The notes beneath the pieces were generated by a model that saw nothing but the letters and a program-made list of their open reading frames with translations, did not search any database and was not told the DNA's origin. This document shows, piece by piece, positions 19,244 through 28,569 of a stretch of 64,000 bases of DNA. Origin of the DNA: Paralithodes platypus (Eukaryota; Arthropoda; Malacostraca; Decapoda; Lithodidae); contig CM064481.1 of the NCBI GenBank assembly GCA_032716605.1, positions 19,524,811 to 19,588,810 of the forward strand. Reading direction: 5' to 3'. A program made the translations under genes and the position numbers. Positions within the stretch are counted from its first letter, which is position 1. Each line of letters opens with the position of its first letter.

Positions 19244-21962
19244 CAGTAAACTTCCGTTAATCCGACGACCGATAATTCGAATCTCCCAATAGTCCGAATT
19301 TTTCAATTTGAGGCCAAATCCGAATTCACCCAATAGTCCGAATTTTTCAATTTGAGGCCAAATCCGAATTCACCCAATATTCCGAATTTTTGAATTTCCC
19401 GGGCGCGCGATATTTCCAAATATCGGCCCTCTAGCGGGCCAGGCCGGACTAAACTGTCTGCCGTTGTCGGTCTACCTGAAACGTTGTTTATCCCGTGTTT
19501 ATCCTGTGATATAGTGACTTAGTGATGGGTCCCATAGCAAGTTCAGGTGCACGAGGGAGGAATGACAAGAACAAACATAAGAGGAAGCACGTAACTCTGT
19601 CCATAGCTGATAAATTGCGAGTGATAGCGATGGTAGAGAAAGGCAGTGATCGGCGTAAAGTTATGGAAACTTTTAATATCGGTGCCTCCACAGTTTCAAA
19701 CATAGTGAAGGCAAAGGCTAACTTATCGAAGTTTGTTGCCTTTGGAAAGTCAAGTTACACGGGTGATGTGAGAAAGACAATGAAAAAACCAAAACATGAA
19801 AAACTTGACGAGGCAGTGCATAAGTGGTTTACGGCCAAGCGGGCTGAGGGCAAGCCTATCTCAGGGCTTATGATAATTGAAAAGGCCAAGCAATTCCTGG
19901 GTGATATGAATATGGAAGACGATATAAAATTCTCCGACGGCTGGTTGAGAAACTTTAAAATTAGGCATGGGATTAGGGTCCTAGATGTCGCCGGAGAAAA
20001 GAATTCTGCCGACAAAGAGGCCGCCGATCGGTTTGCACACATTTTTTCTACCATTGTTCATGATCACCAGCTGACCCCAGACCAAATCTTTAACGCCGAC
20101 GAGACAGGGCTATATTGGCGCTGTTTGCCAACAAGGACATTAGCTGGTAGAGGAGAGAAGGCTGCACCCGGATTCAAAATGAATAAAGAACGTCTCACAA
20201 TCCTGCTGAGTGGGAATGCTTCCGGTAAATGTCGCAATCGTTTGTTTGTTATCGGCAAGGCTAAGAATCCCGTGCTTTCAAGAACATGCGAGGGAAGTTG
20301 CCAGTGATCTATGATGCACAGAGCAATGCATGGATGACTGCCCAAGTATTCCATGATTGGTTCTTTAAACACTTTGTTCCCGAAGTCAAGGCCTACTTCA
20401 AGTCGATTGGCCTTTCTGAGGACACCAAGGCTGTCCTATTCCTGGATAACTGCAGAGCACATCCCCTGCCCACGAACTAGTGTCTGGAAACATCTTTGTC
20501 ACCTACTTGCCCCCTAATGTGACTAGTCTGATACAACCAATGGACCAGGGTGTGTGCCAAAAGTTTAAGCAGAGCTACAAGTCCTCATTTGCCCGCAAGC
20601 TGATTAACTCTGATGCATCAGTAAAAACTTTCCAGTCAAGTTTTTCCATCAAGGATGCCATATATGATGCTGCCCTAGCCTGGAAGGATGTTTCAGAGGT
20701 AACCCTCAAGAAATGTTGGAACAAGCTGTATGCCCAGGTTGATGACCCTGAAGAGGTTGAAGAAGATGAGCACGATTTCGAAGGCTTTCTTGGGCGTCGC
20801 AGGGAGGCAATCAACGAAATCCGAGGCCTGATGGATACCGTGCCGGTCAACGACCCCAAGAGGATGACTGAAGAGGATATTGAGGAGTGGGTTGATGTGG
20901 ATGGTGACCTGCAGGGCGAGGAAGAGGTGACAGATACAGAAATTATCCGGAGTGTTGTGGAGCCAGAATATGTTGAGGAGCACTCGTCTGAGGAAGAGGA
21001 AGAGGCAGATGACGATGGCAAAGTAACCTGGAAGGAAGCTGCTACCTATTTCGATGGTATGGTCAAATTTGTGGAACAGTCTAGCCAATATAATGCAAGT
21101 GAAACAATCGATTTCCACATCCTCCGTAATGAGTTCTATGAGAAAAGGGGCAGGGCAGTCAAGCAGGCAGACATCAGGGACCTGATGAAAAACATGCACC
21201 ACCATGGCCGCCGATCAGATGAACCAGATAACCCTAGACCTGCAACAATGCCTCTCACAGACGACTCGCGTACCAGCTCACCTGAACCTCTTACCACACC
21301 AGAACCTATGCCTCTTGCTGATTTTGAAGGCTGGGAGGACCTAGCATCCCCTGTGAAGGCCACTCCTGAGGTAGCCCCAGCCGCCCCTGTGGTAGCTCCT
21401 GCCAGCCTAGCCACTCCTGAGGTAGCCCCAGCCGCCCCTGTGGTAGCCCCAGCCACCCCTGTGGTAGCTCCTGCCAGCCTAACCACTCCTGAGGTAGCCC
21501 TAGCCCTAGCTCCCCCTTCAGATATTGAAGGCTTGGAGGATATGGCTGTGGAGTAATAATCAGTGAAGTGTAGTAGATTTAAGGACCCCCAAAAAAATAT
21601 AAAACCAGCAAAATACAAAAAAAAAATAAGTCTTTTTAAGTTAATTTTACATTAAAGTACACTTACAGTACAGAGCAGTGATTATAAGTTACTAATATGG
21701 GGCTAGGGGGCTAGTGGCTGGGTTGGGGCTGGTGCTGGGGGCTTATCTTCAATGCTACACATCTCTTCTCTTCATATAAGGTGAGTTAAAGTCATGATTA
21801 GTCATTATTATCATTATTATCATTATTATCCTGTGTTTGTGTCTTGGTTTGGGTCTTAAAAAAAAAATCGGGGGGGGGGGGGGTAACGTCCGATAATCCG
21901 AAAAATCCACTAATCCGAACGAGGGCCGGTCCGCTGCCCTTCGGATTAACGGAAGTTTACTG
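19244..21962 (+). mobile_element. Tigger (pogo, Tc1/mariner group) DNA transposon
   Basis: 2719 bp, flanked by TA (19242-19243 and 21963-21964). Terminal inverted repeats start CAGTAAACTTCCGTTAATCC. Subterminal CCAATAGTCCGAATTTTTC blocks are repeated just inside the left end (19,285-19,390). It encodes a broken pogo-type transposase. Removing it with one TA restores the endonuclease frame of the host LINE. A non-autonomous relative with the same ends lies at 25112-26039. Confidence 0.95.
19525..21556 (+). pseudogene. Tigger transposase (two frameshifts)
   Basis: ATG at 19525. N-terminal pipsqueak/CENP-B-type helix-turn-helix (IADKLRVIAMVEKGSDRR), then a CENP-B-type DNA-binding domain (DEAVHKWFTAKR..GWLRNFKIRHG). 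The DDE/D nuclease has its first Asp in FNADETGLYW (about 20,090), the second in [10 protein letters not shown] (about 20,440) and the third in IQPMDQG (about 20,535). The frame shifts near 20,285 and near 20,470, so no full protein is made. The C-terminal region is acidic and ends in Pro/Ala/Val repeats (TPEVAPAAPVVAPA type, 21,360-21,500). It belongs to the jerky/Tigger family. Confidence 0.92.
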
Positions 21963-21964
21963 TA

Positions 21965-22530
21965 TATTGATGGATGTCATTAAGGATGATGAGGTTATCG
22001 GTTTGGTTTTGTAGTACCAGCCCTCTGTCTGTGTCGGGGTTGTCGACAAACCAGGCCGACGTCTTGGCGTTGAAGTCACCACCCAGGATGGTGTGTGGGG
22101 TGTTTGTGATGTGTTGTAAGTGTGGTCTGTATTCATTTGGTACTGTAGGGGATGTTTGGGGAGGGATGTATGTGTTTATGATGGTTATGTTGGAGTTGTT
22201 GCCATTGCGTATTTTAATTGACTGTATTTCTGTTGTGTTATCATTTGGGGGGAGGAGTGATTTGGTTTGTACACTGGTTACTATGTATGATATTTCTTTG
22301 TGTACCAGGGTGATGAGTCCACCGCCCCCGCCGACAGCCCGGTCTTGTCTGATGGTGGTGAAATTATGAAATGTGGGTGTTTTTTGTGTTGTGCGGAGTT
22401 TTGTTTCTTGTAAGATGGCAATGTGTATGTTGTGTTGTTTGATGAAGTGTGAGAGTTCGTGTTTCTTTGTGTTGATGCCATCTATGTTCAGTTGAAGAAT
22501 GTTAATGTTATGTGCACGATGTATGTTGGG
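21965..22530 (-). pseudogene. 2A/PHD LINE, APE-type endonuclease N-terminal part
   Basis: Minus strand, in the third frame relative to ORF1. It starts near ILQLNIDGINTKKHEL, then ILQETKLR (catalytic Glu), DRAVGGGGGLITLVH, INTYIPPQ, GGDFNAKTSAWFVDN (the GDFN motif) and IILNDIHQ at the Tigger junction. The domain is complete when joined with 19241 downward. No ATG near its start; ORF1 ends at 22488 in a different frame, so either two ORFs overlap or one indel in the low-complexity region split a single ORF. Confidence 0.85.
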
Positions 22531-23204
22531 TGCTGCTGCACGAGGATGGGGTGGGGGTGGGGGTGAGGGAGGGGCTGGGGGTTGGGATGGGTGGTGGGGG
22601 TGGGGATTGGGGAGCAGGAGATGGGTTGGAATGGATTAGGATGGGGTGTGGTGTGATGAGTTGAGGATGTGGATGGTATGGGAAGGTTAGGTGGGTTAGG
22701 GAGGAGAGGTGGATGGGTTTTAGGGGGGGGAGTGGATGATATGGGAAGGTTAGGTGGGTTGGGGAGGAGAGGTGGACGGGTTTTAGGTGAGGGATTTGAC
22801 TGGGAGAGAGAGGGGCATGAGGAACAGGTCCAGGTGTTTGTGTAGTGTTTCTTGGAGGCAAGTGTTGTGCAGGTGAAGTGGGTCCAGTTCCCGCATGAAT
22901 TGCAGAGAACTGAACCCTTAGTATGGCGACTCGAAGTGATGGGTTTTGAGCAAGTTGGACATATGTATGTGAACGTGGGTCCTGGGTTGCTCTCAATGTC
23001 TCCGGCTAGAAGAAGTCTTCGAGAAATGACAGCCGGAGAGTAATTTCTCGGTGTAGGAAAAACTGTGTGATGTGTGTGTGTGGTGTGAGAGGTGTGGAAA
23101 TTCCCGGCGCGACCGAAGCCGCTCCAAGGACCCGTGCCCCCAGGGAGGGGGCAGGGGATGGTTGTGACGGTTTGGCTCCCGAAACTGCTCCCCGCGGCCG
23201 GCAT
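22488..23204 (-). CDS. 2A/PHD LINE ORF1: 2A peptide, PHD-like finger, Pro-rich tail
   Basis: First in-frame ATG at 23204-23202; the frame is open back to 23294 from a GTG. The N-terminus leads into RRLLLAGDIESNPGP, a complete 2A ribosome-skipping motif. Immediately downstream is a Cys/His cluster reading CPTC, CNSC, WTHFTC and CSSC: a PHD/treble-clef-like zinc finger. A Pro-rich low-complexity tail with PPLLPNPPNLPI repeated twice follows, to TGA at 22488. By analogy with other LINEs that carry 2A plus a zinc finger, the N-terminal peptide would be released co-translationally; that is inference. Confidence 0.8.
   Translation of the reverse strand: MPAAGSSFGSQTVTTIPCPLPGGTGPWSGFGRAGNFHTSHTTHTHHTVFPTPRNYSPAVISRRLLLAGDIESNPGPTFTYICPTCSKPITSSRHTKGSVLCNSCGNWTHFTCTTLASKKHYTNTWTCSSCPSLSQSNPSPKTRPPLLPNPPNLPISSTPPPKTHPPLLPNPPNLPIPSTSSTHHTTPHPNPFQPISCSPIPTPTTHPNPQPLPHPHPHPILVQQHPTYIVHITLTFFN
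22977..23003 (-). other. 2A ribosome-skipping motif (GDIESNPGP)
   Basis: Codons read G-D-I-E-S-N-P-G-P, matching the D(V/I)ExNPGP consensus exactly, preceded by a Leu-rich stretch as in active 2A sequences. The break would fall between the last Gly and Pro. 2A-like sequences are established in several metazoan and trypanosome non-LTR retrotransposons. Confidence 0.9.
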
Positions 23205-23507
23205 CCGGTTTTCCTCCACTGGTCGTTGATTTTGTCTTCGGCTGTGGAGGGTCGGCAGCCATCCGCGGTTGGCAGCCTCAGGAGGTGGCCCCACGGCGTA
23301 GACGCCGCCACATCAGGACTGAACCAGTTGACTTAGAGAGCTCTACTCAACGCCATTCTACAGGTACGAAACACATCTACGCTTGGGGATGTGTGGGAAT
23401 GCAGAAGCAGTCAAAATAACAAAGATACGGTAGCCTAGGCGTAGACGTTTTTCGGCCAAAACCCCCAGGTTTCGGTATGGAATACATAGCCGGGTCTGAG
23501 GGGTTAA

Positions 23508-23612
23508 AGCAGGTAATACGTTTTCCTATTGCTCGTGCACCTGGCAGCAGTCACATACCCTATTGCGGCACCAAAACAAACATCCATTCTTTTTTCGTGC
23601 GCCATCAGGTAC
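23508..23612. other. Short unassigned flank
   Basis: Non-coding DNA between the right end of the split MITE and the AATCATAATC-rich element. Nothing recognised. Confidence 0.4.
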
Positions 23613-23632
23613 CAGACATGGGCATCATTATG

Positions 23633-23868
23633 ATTATTAATCAAAAAAATCATAATCAAAGGCTGTGATTACATAATCATAATCAAATCATAATCAAAGG
23701 CTGTGATTACATAATCATAATCAAAGGCTGTGACTACATAATCATAATCAAATCATAATCAAAGGCTGTGATTACATAATCATAATCAAATCATAATCAA
23801 AGGCTGTGATTACATAATCATAATCAAAGGCTGTGATTACATAATCATAATCAAATCATAATCAAAAG
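23633..23868. repeat. Tandem satellite of AATCATAATCAAAGGCTGTGATTAC-type units
   Basis: Alternating AATCATAATC and AAGGCTGTGATTACAT modules are repeated at least six times. They are broken at a TTAA by the MITE at 23869 and resume in simpler form after 24356. Confidence 0.85.
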
Positions 23869-24355
23869 TTAACCCTCCAGCCCCGGCTATGTATTCCATA
23901 TATATTCCCCGAAATCTGGGGGTTTTGGCCGAAAAACGTCTACTCCTAGGCTACCGTATCTTTGTTATTCTGACTGCTTCCGTATTCCCGCACATCCCCA
24001 AGCGTAGATGTGTTTAGTACCTGTAGAAGGGCATTAAGTAGAGCTCTCTAAGTCAACTGGTTCAGTTGTGATGATGATTTCATTGGAGATAACTTTATGG
24101 CAAAAACAGCCACTTTACACTACTTTTCGCTACTTAACAATAACATACAGGCACACACGAACAAGCGACGCACTCCTTCTTGTGGCCGGAGATGCGGGGC
24201 GTCGGTCCAGCCGGCTGTTGTTTACATGCGTCGGACGTACGCCTCGCACACCAAGCTTACAGGCTTTGAGCTCATGGGTGTTTAAGAGCCCTTCCGGGTA
24301 GCTCGGGTGTGTTTTTTATGGGTGTTTAAGAGCCCTTCCGGGTCTGAAGGGTTAA
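23869..24355 (+). mobile_element. TTAA-flanked MITE, family A, copy 4 (complete)
   Basis: TTAA at 23869-23872 and 24352-24355. Inverted ends read CCCTCCAGCCCCGG and, from the right, CCCTTCAGACCCGG. Complete reference copy of the family, 483 bp plus one TTAA. Inserted in the satellite. The open frames inside are short and shared only with other MITE copies, so they are not genes. Confidence 0.92.
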
Positions 24356-24390
24356 GCAACAGGTATAATCATAATCAAATCATAATCAAA

Positions 24391-24570
24391 TATGAAGCTG
24401 CAGCTTTAATCATAATCAAATATGAAGCTGCAGCTTTAATCATAATCAAATATGAAGCTGCAGCTTTAATCATAATCAAATATGAAGCTGCAGCTTTAAT
24501 CATAATCAAATATGAAGCTGCAGCTTTAATCATAATCAAATATGAAGCTGCAGCTTTAATCATAATCATA
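24391..24570. repeat. 30-bp tandem repeat, six copies
   Basis: Unit TATGAAGCTGCAGCTTTAATC plus ATAATCAAA, repeated six times head to tail with no divergence except in the last copy. It contains the palindrome AAAGCTGCAGCTT-like core. A recent local expansion of the satellite; the length is probably polymorphic. Confidence 0.92.
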
Positions 24571-24599
24571 TTTTTCTTCATAATAATCAATGATTAAAA

Positions 24600-25111
24600 T
24601 GTGATTATTGTGATTATTTCATTGTATTTTCCATGTAGCAATTCTATTTCTCCTAAATAAATTAGCCAATTTCATATATATATATGTTCCAGGTCCAAGC
24701 ATGTTTGCAAAGCATGACACTAACTAACATGTTTGTACATGTTTGTCTCCCTTGATATATCAGTCAAATAGGCCTACACACAAAGCATATACAGTACATG
24801 TTCTAGCATGCTTGAAACACATGGCACCACCTAACACGTTTGTACATGCACATGCTGTTGGTTATATAAGGCAGACAGCTGGTAGAGACTCCTCACTCCA
24901 CTCCCCAACACATAGCCTACCATATCATCATGGGGCCACCGATACTGGACCACTTTCATGGCAGCTCCAAGGCAGATCCTACTATTCAAGTGATTATAAT
25001 CATAATCTAATCATAATCAAGCAATAATAGAAAAAATCTAATCATAATAAAAAATACGTAAAGCGAAATAATCATAATCAAATCATAATCATAAAAAGGA
25101 AAAAACAAGTA
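24600..25111. other. Non-coding, AT-rich
   Basis: No gene seen. AATCATAATC modules return at 24990-25095, directly before the Tigger-type MITE. Confidence 0.5.
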
Positions 25112-26039
25112 CAGTAAAAGTCCTTTAATCCGACGACCGATGATTCGAATCTCCCAATAGTCCGAATTTTTCAATTTGAGGCCAAATCCGAATTCACCCG
25201 ATGGTCCGAATTTCAAGAAGTCCCAAAGTCCCCTTTTTGAGGCATTAGTCCACTCAAATGACACATAATGGAGCACACACATATCATATGTTCATGAATT
25301 CACTTTAAAAGTTTACCATTGTCATTGTAGCCTATTACCTACTTCAAAACATTCAGATTAATGGTCAAAGGAAGCTACTGATATAAACGTAAACACCACA
25401 TCGTCTGCTAGAGAGTTTGTTTTGCTCTTGAACGCATCCTTGGGACGCTCCGATGCGCTACTGGCTTGCACCGCATTTTCTGCAAGCGCATTCAGTCTTG
25501 AGCTTGAAAACGCACCTTTGGACGTTCCAATACGCTACTATTTATAGTTCAGTGATCGGAGCGTCCCAAGGGTGCTTTCAAGACAACAAGACAAGGGTGC
25601 TTTCAATACAATATAATATAACAGAGCACGTCACAAAAGGAAAATCACAAAAGGAAAATTACAAGAACCTCTCAGGGAAGTGCCGTTGTTAAGGCATTAC
25701 TTCCCGAACCACATCTGATCTGATCTTCAAGAGCAAGACAAACTCGCTAGTAGACGATGCGGACATATGGTGTTTACATTTATATCAGCAGATTCCTTTG
25801 ACCATTAATCTGAAAAATGTTTTGAAGTAGGTAATAGGCTACAATGACAATGGTAAACTTTTGAAGTGATTTCATGAACATATGATATGTGTGTGTGTCA
25901 TTTGGGTGGCCTAATGCCTCAATGTTTTCGTCAGGCCATTAATACACAGGTTCATAGGAGTAAAGTCCGATAATCCGAAAAATCCACTAATCCGAACGAG
26001 GGCCGGTCCGCTGCCCTTCGGATTAACGGAAGTTTACTG
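25112..26039 (+). mobile_element. Non-autonomous Tigger-type MITE carrying a foldback core
   Basis: 928 bp, TA on both sides (25110-25111, 26040-26041). The left 110 bp and right 75 bp match the Tigger at 19244-21962, including the CCAATAGTCCGAATTTTTC block and the GAGGGCCGGTCCGCTGCCC block. The interior has no transposase and holds a long inverted repeat. Confidence 0.9.
25238..25930. repeat. Large inverted repeat (foldback) inside the Tigger-type MITE
   Basis: Arms of about 200 bp: 25238-25440 pairs with 25724-25930. Shared blocks include the TTACCATTGTCATTGTAGCC and CCTTTGACCATTAATCTGAA pairs and the TCTTGAACGCATCC side. The ~280-bp loop has its own short inverted segments (GGACGCTCCGATGCGCTACT and its near-complement). 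A transcript would form a long hairpin. Confidence 0.8.
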
Positions 26040-26210
26040 TAATCATAATATAATCATAATCAACAATTATTCCGGATGATAATCAAAATCAAATCATAAT
26101 AATTTTTTATAATCATGCCCATGTCTGAAGTCTCCTGGTACACACAAAAGACTATCAATGTGTGTCAGGTCAGGTTATCCTGCTAACATGTAACATCAGT
26201 AACATTTAGG

Positions 26211-26400
26211 GGAGGTGGTGGAGTGGTCTTGCCACTGGCCTGGTAATCCAAAGGTCCCGGGTTCAAATCCCGATGTATCAATGGGAAGATATTATTGGGA
26301 TGGAATTTGTGCTGTACCTAGTATCAGTGCATTACCACAAGCCCACCGAAACGTCAATAAAATACCCTCATTGTTCCCTGATTAAATAGCACTGTATGAA
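26211..26400 (+). mobile_element. tRNA-derived SINE
   Basis: The head has an RNA polymerase III A box (TGGTGGAGTGG, 26216-26226) and a perfect-looking B box (GGTTCAAATCC, 26260-26270), 44 bp apart as in a tRNA. The head reads like a tRNA without a proper acceptor pairing, followed by a ~130-bp body, so it is a SINE and not a tRNA gene. The 3' limit is approximate. Confidence 0.75.
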
Positions 26401-26831
26401 TATTCCCATATTCAAAATATGCTATAGGGGTGCAATGCCTGGTGAGTTATCTGCTCAACAGGTGGCGTTGGGTGTGTAAGTGTGAGAGTCCGAGTGTAGG
26501 GGGTGAGACAGTGAAGCACGGGAACGAGGTGGCTTCAGAGATGGGGTCGTTTCGGGCCATGAGTGAGCACCGTGCCTCATGTGAAGGCAAGATGGCAGGT
26601 GCTCGTTGTACTCTACGTGCTTCACATGTCTCACTCCCTAGACTGGAACAAGACCTCACAGGCTTCACTGTTCATTGTAAAGCGGTGAATGTTAAGGCTC
26701 CAGCCTATGCCCGAGAGGAAGTAAGTTGGAATATAGAAAAACAAATTTTTTTTTTTTTTAATCTGATACTACCTGTTCCATGGTCGGGTTGTCGGCAAAT
26801 AAACCGGCTCCCCCTCCAGGTTAAGCTTGGT
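26401..26831. other. Unassigned stretch
   Basis: An open frame spans 26430-27023, but it starts at a non-ATG codon, includes a T run and the minisatellite, and matches no family I know. No gene called. Confidence 0.4.
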
Positions 26832-26968
26832 GTGGTGGTGGCTAGACACCCTGCAGGACTGGTGGTGGCTAGACACCCTGCAGGACTGGTGGTGGCTAGA
26901 CACCCTGCAGGACTGGTGGTGGCTAGACACCCTGCAGGACTGGTGGTGGCTAGACACCCTGCAGGACT
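26832..26968. repeat. 27-bp minisatellite, five copies
   Basis: Unit GTGGTGGCTAGACACCCTGC plus AGGACTG, five nearly identical head-to-tail copies without spacers. The period is a multiple of three, which explains the open frame (VVARHPAGL repeated) across it. Confidence 0.93.
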
Positions 26969-26996
26969 AAGAATAATACCTGTCAAAGGGCAGATG

Positions 26997-27221
26997 AACT
27001 ACATTATAGTCTGTTCATTCTAGGTTGGGCAGAAATCGTAACCTATAACCTCTCATAACTCACAAAGGACTAGAGTAATCGAGCTAATATTTCTAGGAAG
27101 ACTTGGCTAGGGAATAGGTGTGGCAATTGAAAGCTCATTTGCTCTAGCCCTTTTTGAGTTACAGAGGTTAGTGGTTACAATTTCTGCCCAACCTAGAATG
27201 AACGGACCATAGTCAACGGCC
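26997..27221. mobile_element. Small foldback MITE
   Basis: Inverted ends of about 45 bp: GTCTGTTCATTCTAGGTTGG at 27009 and its near-complement ending GAATGAACGGACCATAG near 27215. About 215 bp overall, no coding content. The exact boundaries and target duplication are unclear. Confidence 0.65.
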
Positions 27222-27251
27222 ATCTAGCCATGGTGATGGACTGGTCTATCA

Positions 27252-27649
27252 GAGTGAAAATTGAGCATTCTCTGCCGTACCCATAGCTTACTCTGACTGT
27301 TCCTTTCACTTATAGTATATAGTTTCTAGATCTCAAGTGGCAGAGTCTCTTCCATGGATTCACCTCTCAACTGACTGGGAGCCAAAGCGTCACATACTGT
27401 ATTTCCTTTGCCCCTCAACTTTCCCTTCATAAATGTTAAGGGGCACAGGGCCCTGGGAGGGGCTTCATTGTCCTGCATTTCTGCACTTTCCTCATCCCCT
27501 CATCTGGGAGTGGCTTCGGTCACCTGGGCTTCCTTGGTGGTGAAGCTTGGAGTGTTCTGTGGGGGCGCTCAGTTATGGCCTTGGCCTTGCCCGGGACCTT
27601 GGGGCTGCTCGGTCAGACAGCCTGGGGATCAGCAACAACACCAACAACT
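27252..27649 (+). mobile_element. SINE with LINE-derived 3' end, copy 2
   Basis: About 398 bp, the opposite strand to the copy at 15259-15632. Shared blocks from the head (ACCCATAGCTTACTCTGACT) to the tail (GGCCTTGGCCTTGC..CAGCCTGGGGA, then CAACAACA). The tail again matches the 3' end of the LINE at 16647. No clear target duplication. Confidence 0.78.
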
Positions 27650-27738
27650 ATCGATGACCAGTTGCCATCTTCGTTCATCATTAGAGAAGCAGCACCAAGA
27701 AACATAATTTCCAAGTCCATTCTGACAATTGTCTAGTA

Positions 27739-28567
27739 CAGTGGTCCCTCGCATTTGGCGATTTAATTAGTCTAGCCAAACCAGCGCCAAAAGTGTATTT
27801 CGCCAAATGCGAATAGTACTTTAAATGGGAAAATTATCCATTAGTCTTTGACGAGGCCTGAGTTCACCCTTTTCAAACCGCCATGCGCATCGTCGATCGC
27901 CGACACACTCGGCGCCGTCTGCTTACTCTGTTTTTGCTAGAAGACATAGGCCTAGCCTATTATACAGTATATCCACAAAGAAATTACCTAACCTAGGTTA
28001 GATGTATATCAGGCAGCAGAACTCATTGTTATCTTGTGAATAGTCTTATTGATAAGGAATACCACATAACCTTAGCAACAAGTTGCTAAGTCACTAGCTA
28101 GCCAGACCAAGAAATGGTCTAACCTAGCTTAGATATATATCAGGAGGCAGAAATAACTTTTACCTTGTGAATGGTGAAGACTAGAATTTTCTATAGCAAG
28201 CGCTTTTCGATTGAGCAAAATAATAAAAGTGGTTTTGGACCCGTGGTCACTTCTTCGATTATCGAGTCAGCTGATGCGTGTGTGTGTGTTTGTGTGTAGC
28301 GGACCGTTCGGCACAGTAAGCAAAGCAAAACACAAGAGCTATGAGGTTCACAAATCGGTTTGGTCAAGATTACTCTGTTAATATACGTTTATGAAATACA
28401 CCTGAGATATTCTCGCTATCCAAGCAGCTCAGTTAGGGTTTTGTGAGTAGGCCTAGGCCTATCTATAGCCTCGGCCTAAGAGTAACTCTCAGTATGGCGC
28501 TTTATCCAACCAATCGCCAATAATGTGTTTTGCCAAGCTGAAACTCGCCAAATGCGAGGGGCCACTG
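27739..28567. mobile_element. TA-flanked MITE with CAGTGGTCCCTCGCATTTGG ends (pogo-like)
   Basis: 829 bp, TA at 27737-27738 and 28568-28569. Terminal repeats CAGTGGTCCCTCGCATTTGG and, inverted, AAATGCGAGGGGCCACTG. A subterminal CGCCAAATGCGAA block is repeated near both ends. No transposase. Confidence 0.85.
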
Positions 28568-28569
28568 TA

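Larger units (their letters stand above)
16647..23317 (-). mobile_element. 2A/PHD-containing LINE (Jockey/I-like), full length, split by Tigger
   Basis: Flanked by the 13-bp target duplication ACTGAACCAGTTG. Without the Tigger insert it is about 3.95 kb. From the 5' end at 23317 (minus): short leader, ORF1 with a 2A motif and a PHD-like finger, Pro-rich region, APE endonuclease, linker, RT, C-terminal CCHC-type cluster, short 3' UTR and an (AAC)n tail at 16647. Complete ends on both sides indicate a full-length insertion. A few frameshifts make it inactive now. Endonuclease and RT look closest to the Jockey/I group. Confidence 0.88.
16348..23507 (-). mobile_element. TTAA-flanked MITE, family A, copy 3, split by a LINE
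   Basis: The left part is 16348-16646 (TTAA at 16348-16351, end CCCCTCAGACCCGG). The right part is 23318-23507 (end CCGGGTCTGAGGGG then TTAA at 23504-23507). The two parts complete one family-A element when the LINE at 16647-23317 is removed. The 13-bp sequence ACTGAACCAGTTG, present once in intact copies such as 24054-24066 (reverse), is duplicated at the break (16634-16646 and 23318-23330). Confidence 0.88.
23613..26127. mobile_element. AATCATAATC-rich element with inverted ends (possible hAT-like MITE)
   Basis: Ends CAGACATGGGCATCATTATG at 23613 and, inverted, ATAATCATGCCCATGTCTG at 26127. The CAG..TGGGCA terminus resembles hAT ends, but I found no 8-bp target duplication, so the class is tentative. 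The interior is AATCATAATCAAA-type satellite. It hosts a TTAA MITE (23869-24355) and a Tigger-type MITE (25112-26039). Confidence 0.45.

Noticed and set aside
24391..24570. Regular 30-bp repeats as a CRISPR array
   Set aside because: The copies are directly adjacent with no spacers, and the sequence is eukaryotic satellite.
26211..26283. Functional tRNA gene
   Set aside because: A and B boxes are present, but acceptor-stem pairing is not convincing and a non-tRNA body follows, so it is called a SINE.
26832..26968. 27-bp repeats as a CRISPR array
   Set aside because: No spacers between units; a plain minisatellite.
26430..27023. Open frame with five VVARHPAGL repeats as a repeat-protein gene
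   Set aside because: It starts at a non-ATG codon, crosses a T run and is open mainly because the minisatellite period is a multiple of three. No family resemblance.
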